NCBI GenBank assembly: GCA_020632635.1
Contig: JACKFE010000001.1
Span: 682,001 to 746,000, forward strand
Length of the DNA stretch: 64,000 bases
Direction of reading: 5' to 3'
DNA from: Nitrospiraceae bacterium
GTDB lineage: Bacteria > Nitrospirota > Nitrospiria > Nitrospirales > UBA8639
The notes under the pieces were generated by a model that was given only the letters and a program-made list of their open reading frames with translations, was not told where the DNA came from and did no database searches. The translations under genes and the position numbers were made by a program. Positions 9,805 through 20,057 of this stretch are shown in pieces; positions within the stretch are counted from its first letter, which is position 1, and every line of letters begins with the position of its first letter.

Positions 9805-11103
9805 ATGAGTATCATTGCCGACACCCTCACTCGTCTCCAAAATCACACGTCGCGCCTCGAGACTCCACCAGACCACCAGAGAAGCGAAACCACCTATCAA
9901 CATGATCACACCCGTGATTCCGCGCATAGACTCATTCCCAAAAAGAACATGCTCCTCGTTGGGCTAGGACTCTTGATCGGGCTAGGAAGTATCGGCATCG
10001 TAGGATTTTGGATTGGATGGCATCTGGACATGGAGTTTCCCTCCAACCTGTCATCTTCTCCAAGGACCGTAGAGAACTCCGATTCAACAACACCGCTCAT
10101 CCCCAAGCATTCAGAAGCCCCTCCAACGGAACCACCTGTGGAGACCCTAGCCCTCAATCACCAAGCCGAAGAACCCAAGTTACCCCCAGCCCCTTCCCTG
10201 CCGGCATCCCAAAAACCACCACACGCACGCGACATCACACCAACAGTCCCCAACATTTCCAGTCCTATTCACCAATCTGACAATCCTATTGGGACGACGT
10301 CCACCCCAAGGACGACCCCGAACGCTGTCCTCCTTCACACCCCCGAATATGATTCAGGTACAACGCCAGAGGCCAATTCCCCAATTCAGGAGAGAACCGA
10401 ACAGCGACCCGTGGCTTCAGAGGATTCGCTCCCACCCTCTCCGCGCCTGACATCCAGCCTTTTTGAGGAATCCATCACCGAAGACCCCATTGTAAGGGAG
10501 CCGACGAAAGAGGAAGAAGCCTCTCCTCCAATCTCTATGTCAGAAGGAAGCCAGAATGCCCGTGCGGAATCCCAAATGGTCCTGAAAGAAGAAAAAAACC
10601 CGCCAGGGCTCCAGGAGGAAACCCGGCTCCGAGAAGCCCGTCACCTGATCCGAGAAGGCCGGTACGAAGATGCCCTGTCCCTCTTGTCGCCCCTTTTCCT
10701 GACCCCTCCCGCCAATTGGGAGCCATGGTTTTGGATGGGCACCGCCTATTTAGGCACCGGCAACCTGGAGGAGGCCGATCAATTCTTTTTGAGTGGCCTG
10801 GCCCGAAACGACAAAATCCCACAATTATGGATACAACGGGCACTCGTGGCTCAACAACAAGGCGAATATCAATTAGCCATTCATGAACTACGGCAAGCCG
10901 AAGCGCTGCAATCCGATTTGCCCCATATCCACCTCAACATGGGTTATGCCTATGATCAATTAGGCAACGAACGATTAGCGAATCAATATTATGGAAAATT
11001 CTTACAATTGACCGATGGAAATCCTGATTTTTTTGGCACACGAAAGAAGCTGTTGGCTCGCCTGACCCAGCCAAACCCGTTACGCACGCCCTCGACTCCA
11101 TAA
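9805..11103 (+). CDS. MshN/GspB-like membrane protein with TPR
   Basis: A 432-residue protein starting MSIIADTLTRLQ, like the cytoplasmic start of MshN/GspB proteins. One membrane helix lies near residues 48-72. About 190 residues rich in Pro, Thr, Ser and Glu would span the periplasm, and several TPR units sit from about 275 to 420 (for example the AYLGTGNLEEADQFFL and AYDQLGNERLANQYYG helices). The last position in the I-J-K-L-M-N-like order supports an MshN role in pilus assembly or peptidoglycan crossing. GGAAG sits upstream of the ATG. It ends the assembly operon; a 291-bp gap without a recognisable gene follows. Confidence 0.82.
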   Translation: MSIIADTLTRLQNHTSRLETPPDHQRSETTYQHDHTRDSAHRLIPKKNMLLVGLGLLIGLGSIGIVGFWIGWHLDMEFPSNLSSSPRTVENSDSTTPLIPKHSEAPPTEPPVETLALNHQAEEPKLPPAPSLPASQKPPHARDITPTVPNISSPIHQSDNPIGTTSTPRTTPNAVLLHTPEYDSGTTPEANSPIQERTEQRPVASEDSLPPSPRLTSSLFEESITEDPIVREPTKEEEASPPISMSEGSQNARAESQMVLKEEKNPPGLQEETRLREARHLIREGRYEDALSLLSPLFLTPPANWEPWFWMGTAYLGTGNLEEADQFFLSGLARNDKIPQLWIQRALVAQQQGEYQLAIHELRQAEALQSDLPHIHLNMGYAYDQLGNERLANQYYGKFLQLTDGNPDFFGTRKKLLARLTQPNPLRTPSTP

Positions 11104-11394
11104 GGAGTGAACGAAACTCAAGACTCGCCATCCTGGGCAACCTGAGCAGCCTTTCAGAACATCCCTGTCTCAAACTCCTTGCCAGCTCGGGTCTCGCGGC
11201 TTAGCTCTCCAGCACCTCATTGTTCCATCCGTTCAGATTCCCATCCAGAAAACCGACAATTGGGAAGATCCCCCCTGTAGGGGAATGGAAACAAACATGC
11301 GTTATCGGCTTCTATCATGATGGGGACACACTCCTCTGATCCCGGCCGGTAAGCGCCACCGCTTCAACGTTATTGCACGGTCAAGGAGACCCTG

Positions 11395-12531
11395 ATGAAA
11401 CTACACACTTTCTCCCTGGACGACTCCCATACCCCTATCGCCAAACCGGATTTCGTCCAGGACCCTCAAAAGTCCTTGGTCATTCTTTTTGGTGATTCAC
11501 AGCTGTTGAACACTCCAGAACGCCTTCAGGCTGTCTGCCACCCGTTCTCCGGCCTTCCCGTGGTTGGCTGCTCCACTTCCGGAGAAGTGTTTGGCAGAGA
11601 AATCCGAGATCACAGCTTGGTTGGTGCCATCTTGCAATTCGAATGGACGACCGTCCGAACGGCCACGGCCTCGATTTCCGACGCAGCCGAATCCTTTTCC
11701 GTCGGACAACAACTAGCCCATACACTCTTGCATCCCGACTTGGCCGGCATCCTGATCTTCTCCGACGGGTTGCGAGTCAATGGCAGTGAATTGGTTCGTG
11801 GCATGAATGCGCTGTTGCCGGACTCGGTCATCGTGACCGGGGGATTAGCCGGTGATGGCGACCGTTTTCAGCATACCTGGGTCCTGCGGGATCACACCCC
11901 GCAGGAAGGTCTCATTTCAGCAGTCGGGTTATATGGGGACCGTGTCCGGCTCGGACATGGGTCGAAAGGCGGGTGGGATTTTTTTGGCCCCGAACGCCGG
12001 GTCACCAAATCCAACGGCAATGTGCTCTTTGAACTCGACGGAAAACCCGCATTGGAACTCTATAAGCATTATCTGGGTGATCGAGCAAGCGGGCTTCCTG
12101 CCACCGCGCTGCTCTTTCCACTGGCCGTCAGACCACCAGGAACGGACGGGGAGTATGTCGTCCGGACCATCCTCGGGGTGGACGAAACCCAACAGTCGAT
12201 GACCTTTGCAGGAGATATTCCCCAGGATTCGATTACACAACTCATGCAGGCGAATTTCGACCGGCTCATTGAGGGGGCTTCAGAGGCCGCTCTTCTCACG
12301 AAACAGAACGGCGCGTCCTGCTCCACCCTGGCGCTGGCCATTACCTGCGTCGGGCGTCGCCTTATCCTTGGAGAACGGGCGGAGGAAGAGGTCGAAGCCA
12401 CGCTGGACGTTCTTCCCTCTGGCACCCAACAGATCGGGTTTTATTCCTATGGAGAACTCTCTCCCCATGTGAAGGGCCCCTGCACCCTCCATAATCAAAC
12501 CATGACCTTAACCACCATTTCGGAGCACTAA
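11395..12531 (+). CDS. FIST-domain small-ligand sensor protein
   Basis: A 378-residue soluble protein with FIST_N (about 25-200, including VVGCSTSGEVFG and TGGLAGDGDRF) and FIST_C (about 215-360, including EGASEAALLTKQNG and SYGELSP). FIST domains are known as input modules in bacterial signalling and were proposed to bind small ligands such as amino acids. It has no output domain of its own. The hybrid kinase gene begins 6 bp after its stop, so the two very likely form a two-gene sensor, with the FIST protein feeding the kinase. That partnership is inferred from adjacency. Confidence 0.92.
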   Translation: MKLHTFSLDDSHTPIAKPDFVQDPQKSLVILFGDSQLLNTPERLQAVCHPFSGLPVVGCSTSGEVFGREIRDHSLVGAILQFEWTTVRTATASISDAAESFSVGQQLAHTLLHPDLAGILIFSDGLRVNGSELVRGMNALLPDSVIVTGGLAGDGDRFQHTWVLRDHTPQEGLISAVGLYGDRVRLGHGSKGGWDFFGPERRVTKSNGNVLFELDGKPALELYKHYLGDRASGLPATALLFPLAVRPPGTDGEYVVRTILGVDETQQSMTFAGDIPQDSITQLMQANFDRLIEGASEAALLTKQNGASCSTLALAITCVGRRLILGERAEEEVEATLDVLPSGTQQIGFYSYGELSPHVKGPCTLHNQTMTLTTISEH

Positions 12532-12537
12532 GGGCTC

Positions 12538-15177
12538 ATGCATCCCCTGCTACAACGCCAACTGAAACGGTTGGGATTGGATGACGTCAGCCGGCCCCCA
12601 TCGATAGAAGTGTGGACCCGTTTCTGCGAACGGATCAGTCAAACGTACATTGAAGCAGAGCAGGGCCGAACACTCTTAGAACGATCCCTGGCACTCTCTT
12701 CACAGGAAATGCGGCAACTTCATGAAGACCTCATCCAATCCAGCGAGCGCCGCATTAAAAATATTGAAGATCATACTCAACACCTGATTGCCGCCAGTTT
12801 GGATGGAATCGTCGGGATGGATGCCGAAGGTCGGGTCACCGCTTGGAATCCCCAAGCCGCTCACCTTTTTGGATGGACCAAAGAAGAGATTCTGGGAAAA
12901 CCGTTGGCCGACACCATTGTGCCTAAACAGCATCGTGCCGCTCACCAGCAGGGATTGAGACGGTTTGTGAACACCAAAGTCAGCCAGCTCTTGAACCAAC
13001 GCCTGGAGATGTCCGCACTGCATCGGAACGGGCAGGAATTTCCAATCGAATTGACCATTATTCCGCTTGAACAAGACGACACCCTGCTTTTTTATGCCTT
13101 TGTGCGAGACCTTACCCGACAAAAATCGGTGGAAGAACATCTCCGAAAGGCCAAAGAAGAAGCGGAGACGACCACCAAAACCAAAAGCGAATTTCTGGCC
13201 ACCATGAGCCATGAGATCCGTACGCCCATGAACGGGGTCATCGGGATGACCGGCCTCTTACTGGAAACGGCGCTGACTCCCCAACAACGGCAATATGCCG
13301 AAACCGTTCGCAACTCGGGCGAGGCACTCCTGACGATCATCAATGATATTTTAGATTTTTCAAAAATCGAGGCAGGCAAACTGGAGTTTGAAACCATCGA
13401 TTTCGATCTCCGGATGGCCGTGGAAGAAACCTTGGAACTCCTGGCGGAAAAAGCCGGCAGCAAAAAACTCGAACTCCTGGGCCTCGTTTCCGTGCAAGTC
13501 CCCACGGCCCTCCAAGGCGATCCCGGGCGATTCCGCCAAGTTCTCCTAAACCTCATCAGTAATGCCATCAAATTTACCAGCCAGGGAGAAGTGATTATTC
13601 ACGTCTCTCTCGTCTCAGAAACCGAAACCCATGCCACGATTAAAGTCGAGGTCCGGGATACCGGGATGGGTATTCCCGAAGACAAACAGGCAAAACTTTT
13701 CCAACCATTTTCGCAGGCTGATAGTTCCACGACCCGTCAGTTTGGCGGCACCGGATTGGGTCTGGCCATTTGCCGGCAATTGGTGGAACTCATGGGCGGA
13801 TCGATGGGATTGGACAGTCATCTAGGTCAGGGCAGCACGTTTTGGTTTACCGCAGAATTTTCCAAACAACCTCCTGTCTCTATCGCTACTCTCCCTCCCA
13901 TGCCCTTGCAAGGCTATCGCCTGTTCTGTGTAGACAATCACCCGGCCACTCTTGACCTTCTCACTCAGTATGCCCAAGGGTGGGGGATGGAAGTCACATC
14001 GTCTTCCTCTCCGGCTGAAGCACTCGCCCTCCTTCAATCCTCAGCAAAAAGCGGCCGCCCCTTTGACCTAGCCATCATCGATATGGACATGCCCGGCATG
14101 GATGGCATCAAGCTGGCCCGTGTCCTGAAAAGTCATACTCAACTGTCCTCCATCCCGTTGGTCCTCCTGACATCTCTAGGGCGTCACGGAGAAACTCAAC
14201 TCGCCAATACTGGGGGATTCGCTGATCATCTCACCAAACCCATCCGAAAAGAGGCGTTAGAGACCTGTCTCCAGACGGTGTTGGGTCTGCAGATGTCAGA
14301 AACCGATCGCCCCACGGTTCCTCTGACTACCGGTATCTCTGCTCCGGAATCCGATCATCGGTCAAACTGCCGTGTCCTGGTGGCTGACGACCATCAAGTG
14401 AATCAACAGTTGGCCGTTCTCATGTTGGATCGGATGGGATTCCGCTGTGACGTCGTGGGCAACGGACGCGAGGCGTTGGAAGCCACCTTGAAAATTCCCT
14501 ATGCACTCATTTTGATGGATTGTCATATGCCGGAAATGGATGGCTACGAGGCCACACGGGCCATTCGAAGACATGAAGAATTACGGGCCAAAAACCGGAC
14601 AACCCTCGCATCCTTTTCGGGCGCTTCCCCCCATGCGCGCACTCGAATCCCGATTGTGGCTCTGACAGCCAACGCCATGCAGGGAGACAAGGAAAAATGT
14701 TTACAGGCAGGGATGGACGACTACCTGGCAAAACCCATTCGTCCGGAGAGTCTTCATGCGATACTCAAAAAATGGCTTCCCGCCACCGAGACAGACACGC
14801 CATCCTCTTCACATGCGTCCACCCCTCACGTGGCGACCCCTACGTCTTTTGATCCCGATATGGTGGCCCAATGGCAAACCTTGGGAGGCCCTGATTTGTT
14901 CGCGCGCATGGTCAACCAGTTTGTCCGTGATGCGATTGCCTGTGTCAATACCCTGGAATCAGCCTGCGCCTCGAATAATCCGGAACAATTACGTGACGCA
15001 GCTCATGGCCTCAAAGGCATCTGTCGCAATATGGGGGCCAACGGGTTGGCCGAATTGGCCAGCGCCATTGAGCGCGAATGCCAGGACCGTATCCCGGCCA
15101 ATATTCCTCAGACCATTTCATCCATTCGAACGGCCATCACGCACATGGCCTCAAACGAGAACCAGTACGGCAGATAA
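12538..15177 (+). CDS. Soluble PAS hybrid histidine kinase
   Basis: An 879-residue cytoplasmic hybrid kinase with no membrane segment. Order: helical N terminus, PAS (about 78-200), HisKA with the phospho-accepting His near 225 ([10 protein letters not shown]), HATPase ([20 protein letters not shown]), a degenerate-looking first receiver (CVDN in place of the acidic pair, but Asp kept in IDMDMPGMDG), a full second receiver (VADDHQ, LMDCHMPEMDG) and a C-terminal Hpt (AAHGLKGI). This supports an internal His-Asp-His phosphorelay. It sits 6 bp after the FIST gene, its probable ligand-binding partner. The core is nearly the same as in the kinases at 15260, 21319 and 27471. Confidence 0.95.
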   Translation: MHPLLQRQLKRLGLDDVSRPPSIEVWTRFCERISQTYIEAEQGRTLLERSLALSSQEMRQLHEDLIQSSERRIKNIEDHTQHLIAASLDGIVGMDAEGRVTAWNPQAAHLFGWTKEEILGKPLADTIVPKQHRAAHQQGLRRFVNTKVSQLLNQRLEMSALHRNGQEFPIELTIIPLEQDDTLLFYAFVRDLTRQKSVEEHLRKAKEEAETTTKTKSEFLATMSHEIRTPMNGVIGMTGLLLETALTPQQRQYAETVRNSGEALLTIINDILDFSKIEAGKLEFETIDFDLRMAVEETLELLAEKAGSKKLELLGLVSVQVPTALQGDPGRFRQVLLNLISNAIKFTSQGEVIIHVSLVSETETHATIKVEVRDTGMGIPEDKQAKLFQPFSQADSSTTRQFGGTGLGLAICRQLVELMGGSMGLDSHLGQGSTFWFTAEFSKQPPVSIATLPPMPLQGYRLFCVDNHPATLDLLTQYAQGWGMEVTSSSSPAEALALLQSSAKSGRPFDLAIIDMDMPGMDGIKLARVLKSHTQLSSIPLVLLTSLGRHGETQLANTGGFADHLTKPIRKEALETCLQTVLGLQMSETDRPTVPLTTGISAPESDHRSNCRVLVADDHQVNQQLAVLMLDRMGFRCDVVGNGREALEATLKIPYALILMDCHMPEMDGYEATRAIRRHEELRAKNRTTLASFSGASPHARTRIPIVALTANAMQGDKEKCLQAGMDDYLAKPIRPESLHAILKKWLPATETDTPSSSHASTPHVATPTSFDPDMVAQWQTLGGPDLFARMVNQFVRDAIACVNTLESACASNNPEQLRDAAHGLKGICRNMGANGLAELASAIERECQDRIPANIPQTISSIRTAITHMASNENQYGR

Positions 15178-15259
15178 CCCATGATGATGATTCCTTCATG
15201 CACTCAGATTGCTCAATACCTGGATCAACACCAAGACGCTCCGTAACGACGAGACCATC

Positions 15260-18200
15260 ATGCCCGAATTGACCGCTTATCCACCCTTGCATTGGATCCT
15301 GACCTGTACGGCCCTGGTCCTGTTGATGCAAGCCGGATTCACCTGCCTGGAGACGGGGATGGTTCGAGCAAAAAACAGCATCAACGTAGCCATTAAAAAT
15401 GTGGTGGATTTTTGTATTGCCTCCATTATTTTTTGGATCTTTGGGTACGCGTTCATGTTCGGCGCCACCCAATTTGGAATCATCGGCACGACTCACTTTT
15501 TGTTTGATGGGGGAACCAACCTTCACCTATGGGCCTTCTTCCTCTTTCAACTCACCTTTTGTGGAACCGCCACCACCATTATTTCCGGGGCCGTCGCGGA
15601 ACGCATGCGATTTGGCGGTTATCTCATCATCGCCTTGTTCGTAAGTGCCGGCATCTATCCCGTCATTGGTCATTGGATTTGGGGAGGCAATTCCGAAGGG
15701 CATCCCTCAGGTTGGCTCCAACAAATGGGATTTCTGGATTTTGCCGGAGCCACCGTGGTGCATTCCACCGCAGGATGGGTGGCGTTGGCAGCCATTCTGG
15801 TCATCGGACCGCGGCATGGCCGGTTTACGATACATGGCGGAACCATTAAAGGGCATAATCTCCCTCTTTCGGCATTAGGACTGTTTTTATTGTCAGTCGG
15901 ATGGTTGGGCTTTAACGGCGGCAGCAGCACACCAGATTCCCAGAGCCTTCCCCTTGTCTTGGTCAATACCACGTTGGCCAGCTCCGCAGCCGGCATTACA
16001 GCATTGGTATATGCCTGGCGAACAACAGGTCGGCCCGATGCCATTTCCGTCATCAATGGAATATTGGCCGGCCTAGTCGCCATTACGGCCTCTGCTCCCT
16101 TTATGAACCCCGGGACGTCTCTCCTGGTCGGAGCGGGAGGCGGACTGGTCTGTATGGTAACCACTCGCCTGCTGGAGTATTGGCATCTGGATGATGTCAT
16201 CGGAGCCATCCCCACTCATGCCTGTGCCGGTGTCTGGGGCACGGTGGCTCTGGCCCTATTGGGAAACATCGAGACATGGGGAACCGGCCATGACCGCCTC
16301 ACACAACTCGGGGTCCAACTGACTGGCAGCCTTTCATGTTTCATCTGGGCATTCGGACTGAGCTTTCTGGTCCTGCGAGCCCTGCATCAATGGATTCCTC
16401 TCAGAGTATCCCAGGACGAGGAACTCCTCGGATTGAATATGACCGAACATGGAGAAAGCACCGCGCTGTTGGATTTATTAGGGGAAATGGAGGAACACCG
16501 CGCCGGAGGGGATTTTTTCCAAACGGTCTTGGTGGAACCGCACACCGAAGTCGGACAAATCGCCACGGAATACAACCGGGTATTGAATCGGGTCAACGAT
16601 GAGATTCAACAGCGTGAACACGCCATTCAGGCGTTGCAGGAGAATCGTGATGAAATACGACTGATCATTGAACATGCCTTGGACGGCATCATCGGAATCA
16701 ACCCCGAAGGGATTGTCACCACCTGGAATCCGCAAGCCGCCAACATTTTCGGGTGGCCTCAAGCGCGCATCATCGGGCAATCCCTGACCCATGCCATTAT
16801 CCCCCCGCAACACCGGAAGGCCCACGCCGAGGGGCTGAAACGATTTGCCGCGACAAAACAGGGGACCATTGTCAATCAACGTCTCACCTTAACCGCCCTC
16901 CATCATCATGGACACGAATTCCCTATTGAGTTGACGATCATCCCGATTTTTCAAGGCACGACCTATTCATTTTATGCCTTTGTGCGGGATCTGACCGACC
17001 AGCAACGGACGGAAGAGGCCTTACAGCAGGAAACCAACCTGATGCAATTAGTCCAACACGTGGCGATGGCCGCGAACGAAGCCACATCCGTGCATGAGGC
17101 GTTTCAGTCCAGCTTGGATCGCATTTGTGCGTTTACCGGTTGGCCGGTGGGACACGTATACTTTCGTGAGGACGAGCAGGCAGCCAACCTAACGCCCTCG
17201 GCGCTCTGGCATTTGGACAATCCTGAGGAATTTCATCTCTTTCAAACGTTAACCCAACAAACGACTTTCTCCTCAGGCGTTGGACTCCCAGGACGAGTCT
17301 TGGAACGCAAAGGGGCAACCTGGATTTCAGATATCACCCAGGATCCCAACTTTCCACGGGCACACATGGCAGACGAGCTGGGCATTCGGGGAGGATTTGC
17401 CTTTCCCGTCATGATCGGCAATGCCGTCATGAGCGTTCTCGAATTTTTCTCACGATCGGTGGAACCGCCCAATCCCCGATTGCTGGACATCATGGAAATT
17501 ATCGGAACGCAACTCGGACGGGTCTTGGAACGCAAACGGGGGGAATTGGCTCGCCAAGAAAGCGATGCGCGAATACGTGGCATCGTGGATACGGCAGCCG
17601 ATGCCATCATCACCATCAATGAAAGCGGGATCATCCAATCCTTCAACCATGCGGCTCAACAGGTGTTTGGCTATTCCACCCAGGAAGCCATTGGTCGAAA
17701 TGTGTCGCTTCTGATGCCTTCTCCGTATCAGGAGGAACATGATTCGTATCTTCAACGATACCTGGCCGGACACCCCTCCACCATTTTTGGGACCAACCGG
17801 GAGCTGGTCGGTCAACGAAAAGATGGGACCGTATTTCCCATGGAACTGGCCGTCAGTGAAATTCTGGTGGGTACCCGCCGAACCTTCACCGGCATTGTGC
17901 GTGACATCAGTAACCGCAAGCAGGCGGAACAAGAGTTACGTGAGGCCAAAGAACGGGCGGAGGCCGCCGCCATTGCGAAAAGTCAATTTTTGGCCACGAT
18001 GAGTCATGAAATTCGAACCCCCATGAACGGCGTGATCGGGATGACCGGCTTGCTGTTGGAAACCGACCTCACCTTCCAACAACGACAGTTTGCCGAAACC
18101 GTCCGTTCCTCCGGCGAGACCTTGCTCAAGATCATCAATGACATTCTGGATTTCTCGAAAATTGAAGCCGGCAAATTGGAGTTTGAATCCATTCCGTTTG

Positions 18201-20038
18201 ATCTGCGCACCACGCTGGAAGAATCCTTGGAATTATTGGCCGAAGCCGCCGGGAAAAAGCATCTGGAAATGGTGGGCTTGGTCGGCGCGAACGTACCCAC
18301 CGCCCTGCAAGGCGACCCCGGACGCCTCCGGCAGATCTTCATGAATTTGATCGGCAATGCCATTAAATTTACAGCCAAGGGCGAAATTGTCGTGAAAATT
18401 TCTTCTGTGGAGGAATCCCAGGAACAGGTCATCATCCGGGTGGAAATTCAGGATACCGGTGAAGGCATTCCGCCCAACATCCTTCCCAAACTGTTTCAGC
18501 CCTTTTCTCAGGCGGATAGCTCAACCACCCGTCGGTATGGGGGAACGGGACTGGGATTGGCCATTTGTAAACAGCTCGTTCAGCAAATGAACGGACAAAT
18601 CGGCGCCACCAGTCAACCTTCAGGAGGGAGCACATTTTGGTTTACGGCCACCTTTCAGAAGCAGAACGCCGCCACAATGTGGAATCCTGGTGAGAAAATT
18701 GCGCTCGAACATCTTCATGTCTGTGCCGTGGACGATCATCCCACGAATCGGCTGTTACTGGAACAATATTTTCACCATTGGCAAATACAAGGGCAGGTTG
18801 TGGAACACCCCAGTGAGTGTCTCGCCTTGCTCCACCAACATGCTGAAGCCGGAACACCATATGATGTGGCGATCCTAGACATGGAAATGCCTGAAATGGA
18901 CGGGTTTGCTCTGGCCAGAACCATCAAGGCTGATCCCCGTCTCCAAGACACCCGACTCATTCTTCTCACCTCCCTTGGACGACGAGGAGATGCCACAGCC
19001 GCCCAACAATGCGGATTTTCAGCCTATTTGACCAAACCGATACGTAAGGCTCAGCTACAGGCCTGCCTGGAAACGGTCATGGGGCTCCCCCCCTCCCAAG
19101 AGAATGTATCGATAACTCCACCTTTGGTCACCGCGCATTTCCTCAAAGATCTTCAGCGTCAACAAACCATTCGGATCCTCATCGCCGACGATCATCAAGT
19201 CAACCAACAATTAGCCGTCCTCATGATCGAACGCTTGGGTTTTCGCACCGATGTCGCCGGCAACGGCCAGGAAGTCTTGGAAGCGCTCTCTCGAATTCCC
19301 TATGACCTGATTCTGATGGATTGCCAAATGCCGGATATGGACGGCTACCAAACCACTCGGGAAATTCGACGACGAGAGGCGGAATGTATCGATCGCCAGG
19401 AAGTCGGGTCCCCTGAGGGGGAACGGACTCCCCATCCCGACTTATCATCCCCTATGGGGTTCCATAGTCCCGGCACTCCTCACGTGCCGATCATCGCCGT
19501 CACCGCCAATGCGATGCAGGGAGACCGGGACAAATGTCTCCAAGCAGGAATGGATGATTATCTCAGCAAGCCTATCCGGCCCGAAGACTTAGCACGAGTC
19601 TTGGCCAAATGGTTACCACCACATTTTTCCGATACGGTATCGTACGACACCTCGGCTCACCAAAGATTGGCCCCTCCCCAGGCAGCGCGGAGCGTACCTC
19701 CGCCAACCGTCAATACCCGAATATTACAGGACATTGAAGACCTAGGAGGACGGGAATTTCTGCAGACGATGATTCAGAAATTCGTGGAAGATGCGCTCGC
19801 GTGCGTGACCCTGATGGAGCAGGCCATCGACGGCCACGACCCGGCTCAATTACAGGACGCCGCCCATGGACTCAAGGGGATTGCCCGCAACATGGGGGCT
19901 GACGCCTTGTCCGAACTGGCCATGCAACTTGAAACCGCCTGCCATGCCGGAGATTTCAAGACCCTTTCCAACAGAAGACTTGACCTTCAAGACACCTTCC
20001 GCCGCACTCAGCAAGAGCTGGAGGAAACCATACAATGA
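15260..20038 (+). CDS. Ammonium transporter-hybrid histidine kinase fusion
   Basis: A 1592-residue fusion. Residues 1 to about 405 are a complete Amt/Rh-type channel (FTCLETGMVRAKNS; GHWIWGG). It keeps both pore histidines, in TVVHSTAG and PTHACAGVWG. PAS (about 465-590), GAF (about 595-745) and PAS (about 770-890) follow, then HisKA with His near 916, HATPase, two receivers (from about 1150 and 1303) and Hpt (from about 1490). I prefer the ATG at 15260 over a TTG at 15209 because it begins directly at the first Amt helix. Amt-kinase fusions are known ammonium sensors, for example in Kuenenia. This one has a longer cytosolic relay. It likely reports extracellular or transported ammonium; whether it conducts is unknown. 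Confidence 0.95.
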   Translation: MPELTAYPPLHWILTCTALVLLMQAGFTCLETGMVRAKNSINVAIKNVVDFCIASIIFWIFGYAFMFGATQFGIIGTTHFLFDGGTNLHLWAFFLFQLTFCGTATTIISGAVAERMRFGGYLIIALFVSAGIYPVIGHWIWGGNSEGHPSGWLQQMGFLDFAGATVVHSTAGWVALAAILVIGPRHGRFTIHGGTIKGHNLPLSALGLFLLSVGWLGFNGGSSTPDSQSLPLVLVNTTLASSAAGITALVYAWRTTGRPDAISVINGILAGLVAITASAPFMNPGTSLLVGAGGGLVCMVTTRLLEYWHLDDVIGAIPTHACAGVWGTVALALLGNIETWGTGHDRLTQLGVQLTGSLSCFIWAFGLSFLVLRALHQWIPLRVSQDEELLGLNMTEHGESTALLDLLGEMEEHRAGGDFFQTVLVEPHTEVGQIATEYNRVLNRVNDEIQQREHAIQALQENRDEIRLIIEHALDGIIGINPEGIVTTWNPQAANIFGWPQARIIGQSLTHAIIPPQHRKAHAEGLKRFAATKQGTIVNQRLTLTALHHHGHEFPIELTIIPIFQGTTYSFYAFVRDLTDQQRTEEALQQETNLMQLVQHVAMAANEATSVHEAFQSSLDRICAFTGWPVGHVYFREDEQAANLTPSALWHLDNPEEFHLFQTLTQQTTFSSGVGLPGRVLERKGATWISDITQDPNFPRAHMADELGIRGGFAFPVMIGNAVMSVLEFFSRSVEPPNPRLLDIMEIIGTQLGRVLERKRGELARQESDARIRGIVDTAADAIITINESGIIQSFNHAAQQVFGYSTQEAIGRNVSLLMPSPYQEEHDSYLQRYLAGHPSTIFGTNRELVGQRKDGTVFPMELAVSEILVGTRRTFTGIVRDISNRKQAEQELREAKERAEAAAIAKSQFLATMSHEIRTPMNGVIGMTGLLLETDLTFQQRQFAETVRSSGETLLKIINDILDFSKIEAGKLEFESIPFDLRTTLEESLELLAEAAGKKHLEMVGLVGANVPTALQGDPGRLRQIFMNLIGNAIKFTAKGEIVVKISSVEESQEQVIIRVEIQDTGEGIPPNILPKLFQPFSQADSSTTRRYGGTGLGLAICKQLVQQMNGQIGATSQPSGGSTFWFTATFQKQNAATMWNPGEKIALEHLHVCAVDDHPTNRLLLEQYFHHWQIQGQVVEHPSECLALLHQHAEAGTPYDVAILDMEMPEMDGFALARTIKADPRLQDTRLILLTSLGRRGDATAAQQCGFSAYLTKPIRKAQLQACLETVMGLPPSQENVSITPPLVTAHFLKDLQRQQTIRILIADDHQVNQQLAVLMIERLGFRTDVAGNGQEVLEALSRIPYDLILMDCQMPDMDGYQTTREIRRREAECIDRQEVGSPEGERTPHPDLSSPMGFHSPGTPHVPIIAVTANAMQGDRDKCLQAGMDDYLSKPIRPEDLARVLAKWLPPHFSDTVSYDTSAHQRLAPPQAARSVPPPTVNTRILQDIEDLGGREFLQTMIQKFVEDALACVTLMEQAIDGHDPAQLQDAAHGLKGIARNMGADALSELAMQLETACHAGDFKTLSNRRLDLQDTFRRTQQELEETIQ

Positions 20039-20057
20039 AAGAAAGGAAGCTGAACCG

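Noticed and set aside
11271..11286. CCCC-TGTA-GGGG hairpin after the assembly operon as a terminator.
   Set aside because: The stem is only 4 bp, has no T-tract, and lies 170 bp from the last stop.
15181..15246. A 21-codon frame (ATG ATG ATG ATT...) between the PAS kinase and the Amt-kinase gene, as a leader peptide.
   Set aside because: It has no clear ribosome site and no attenuator-like stem; short frames of this size arise by chance.
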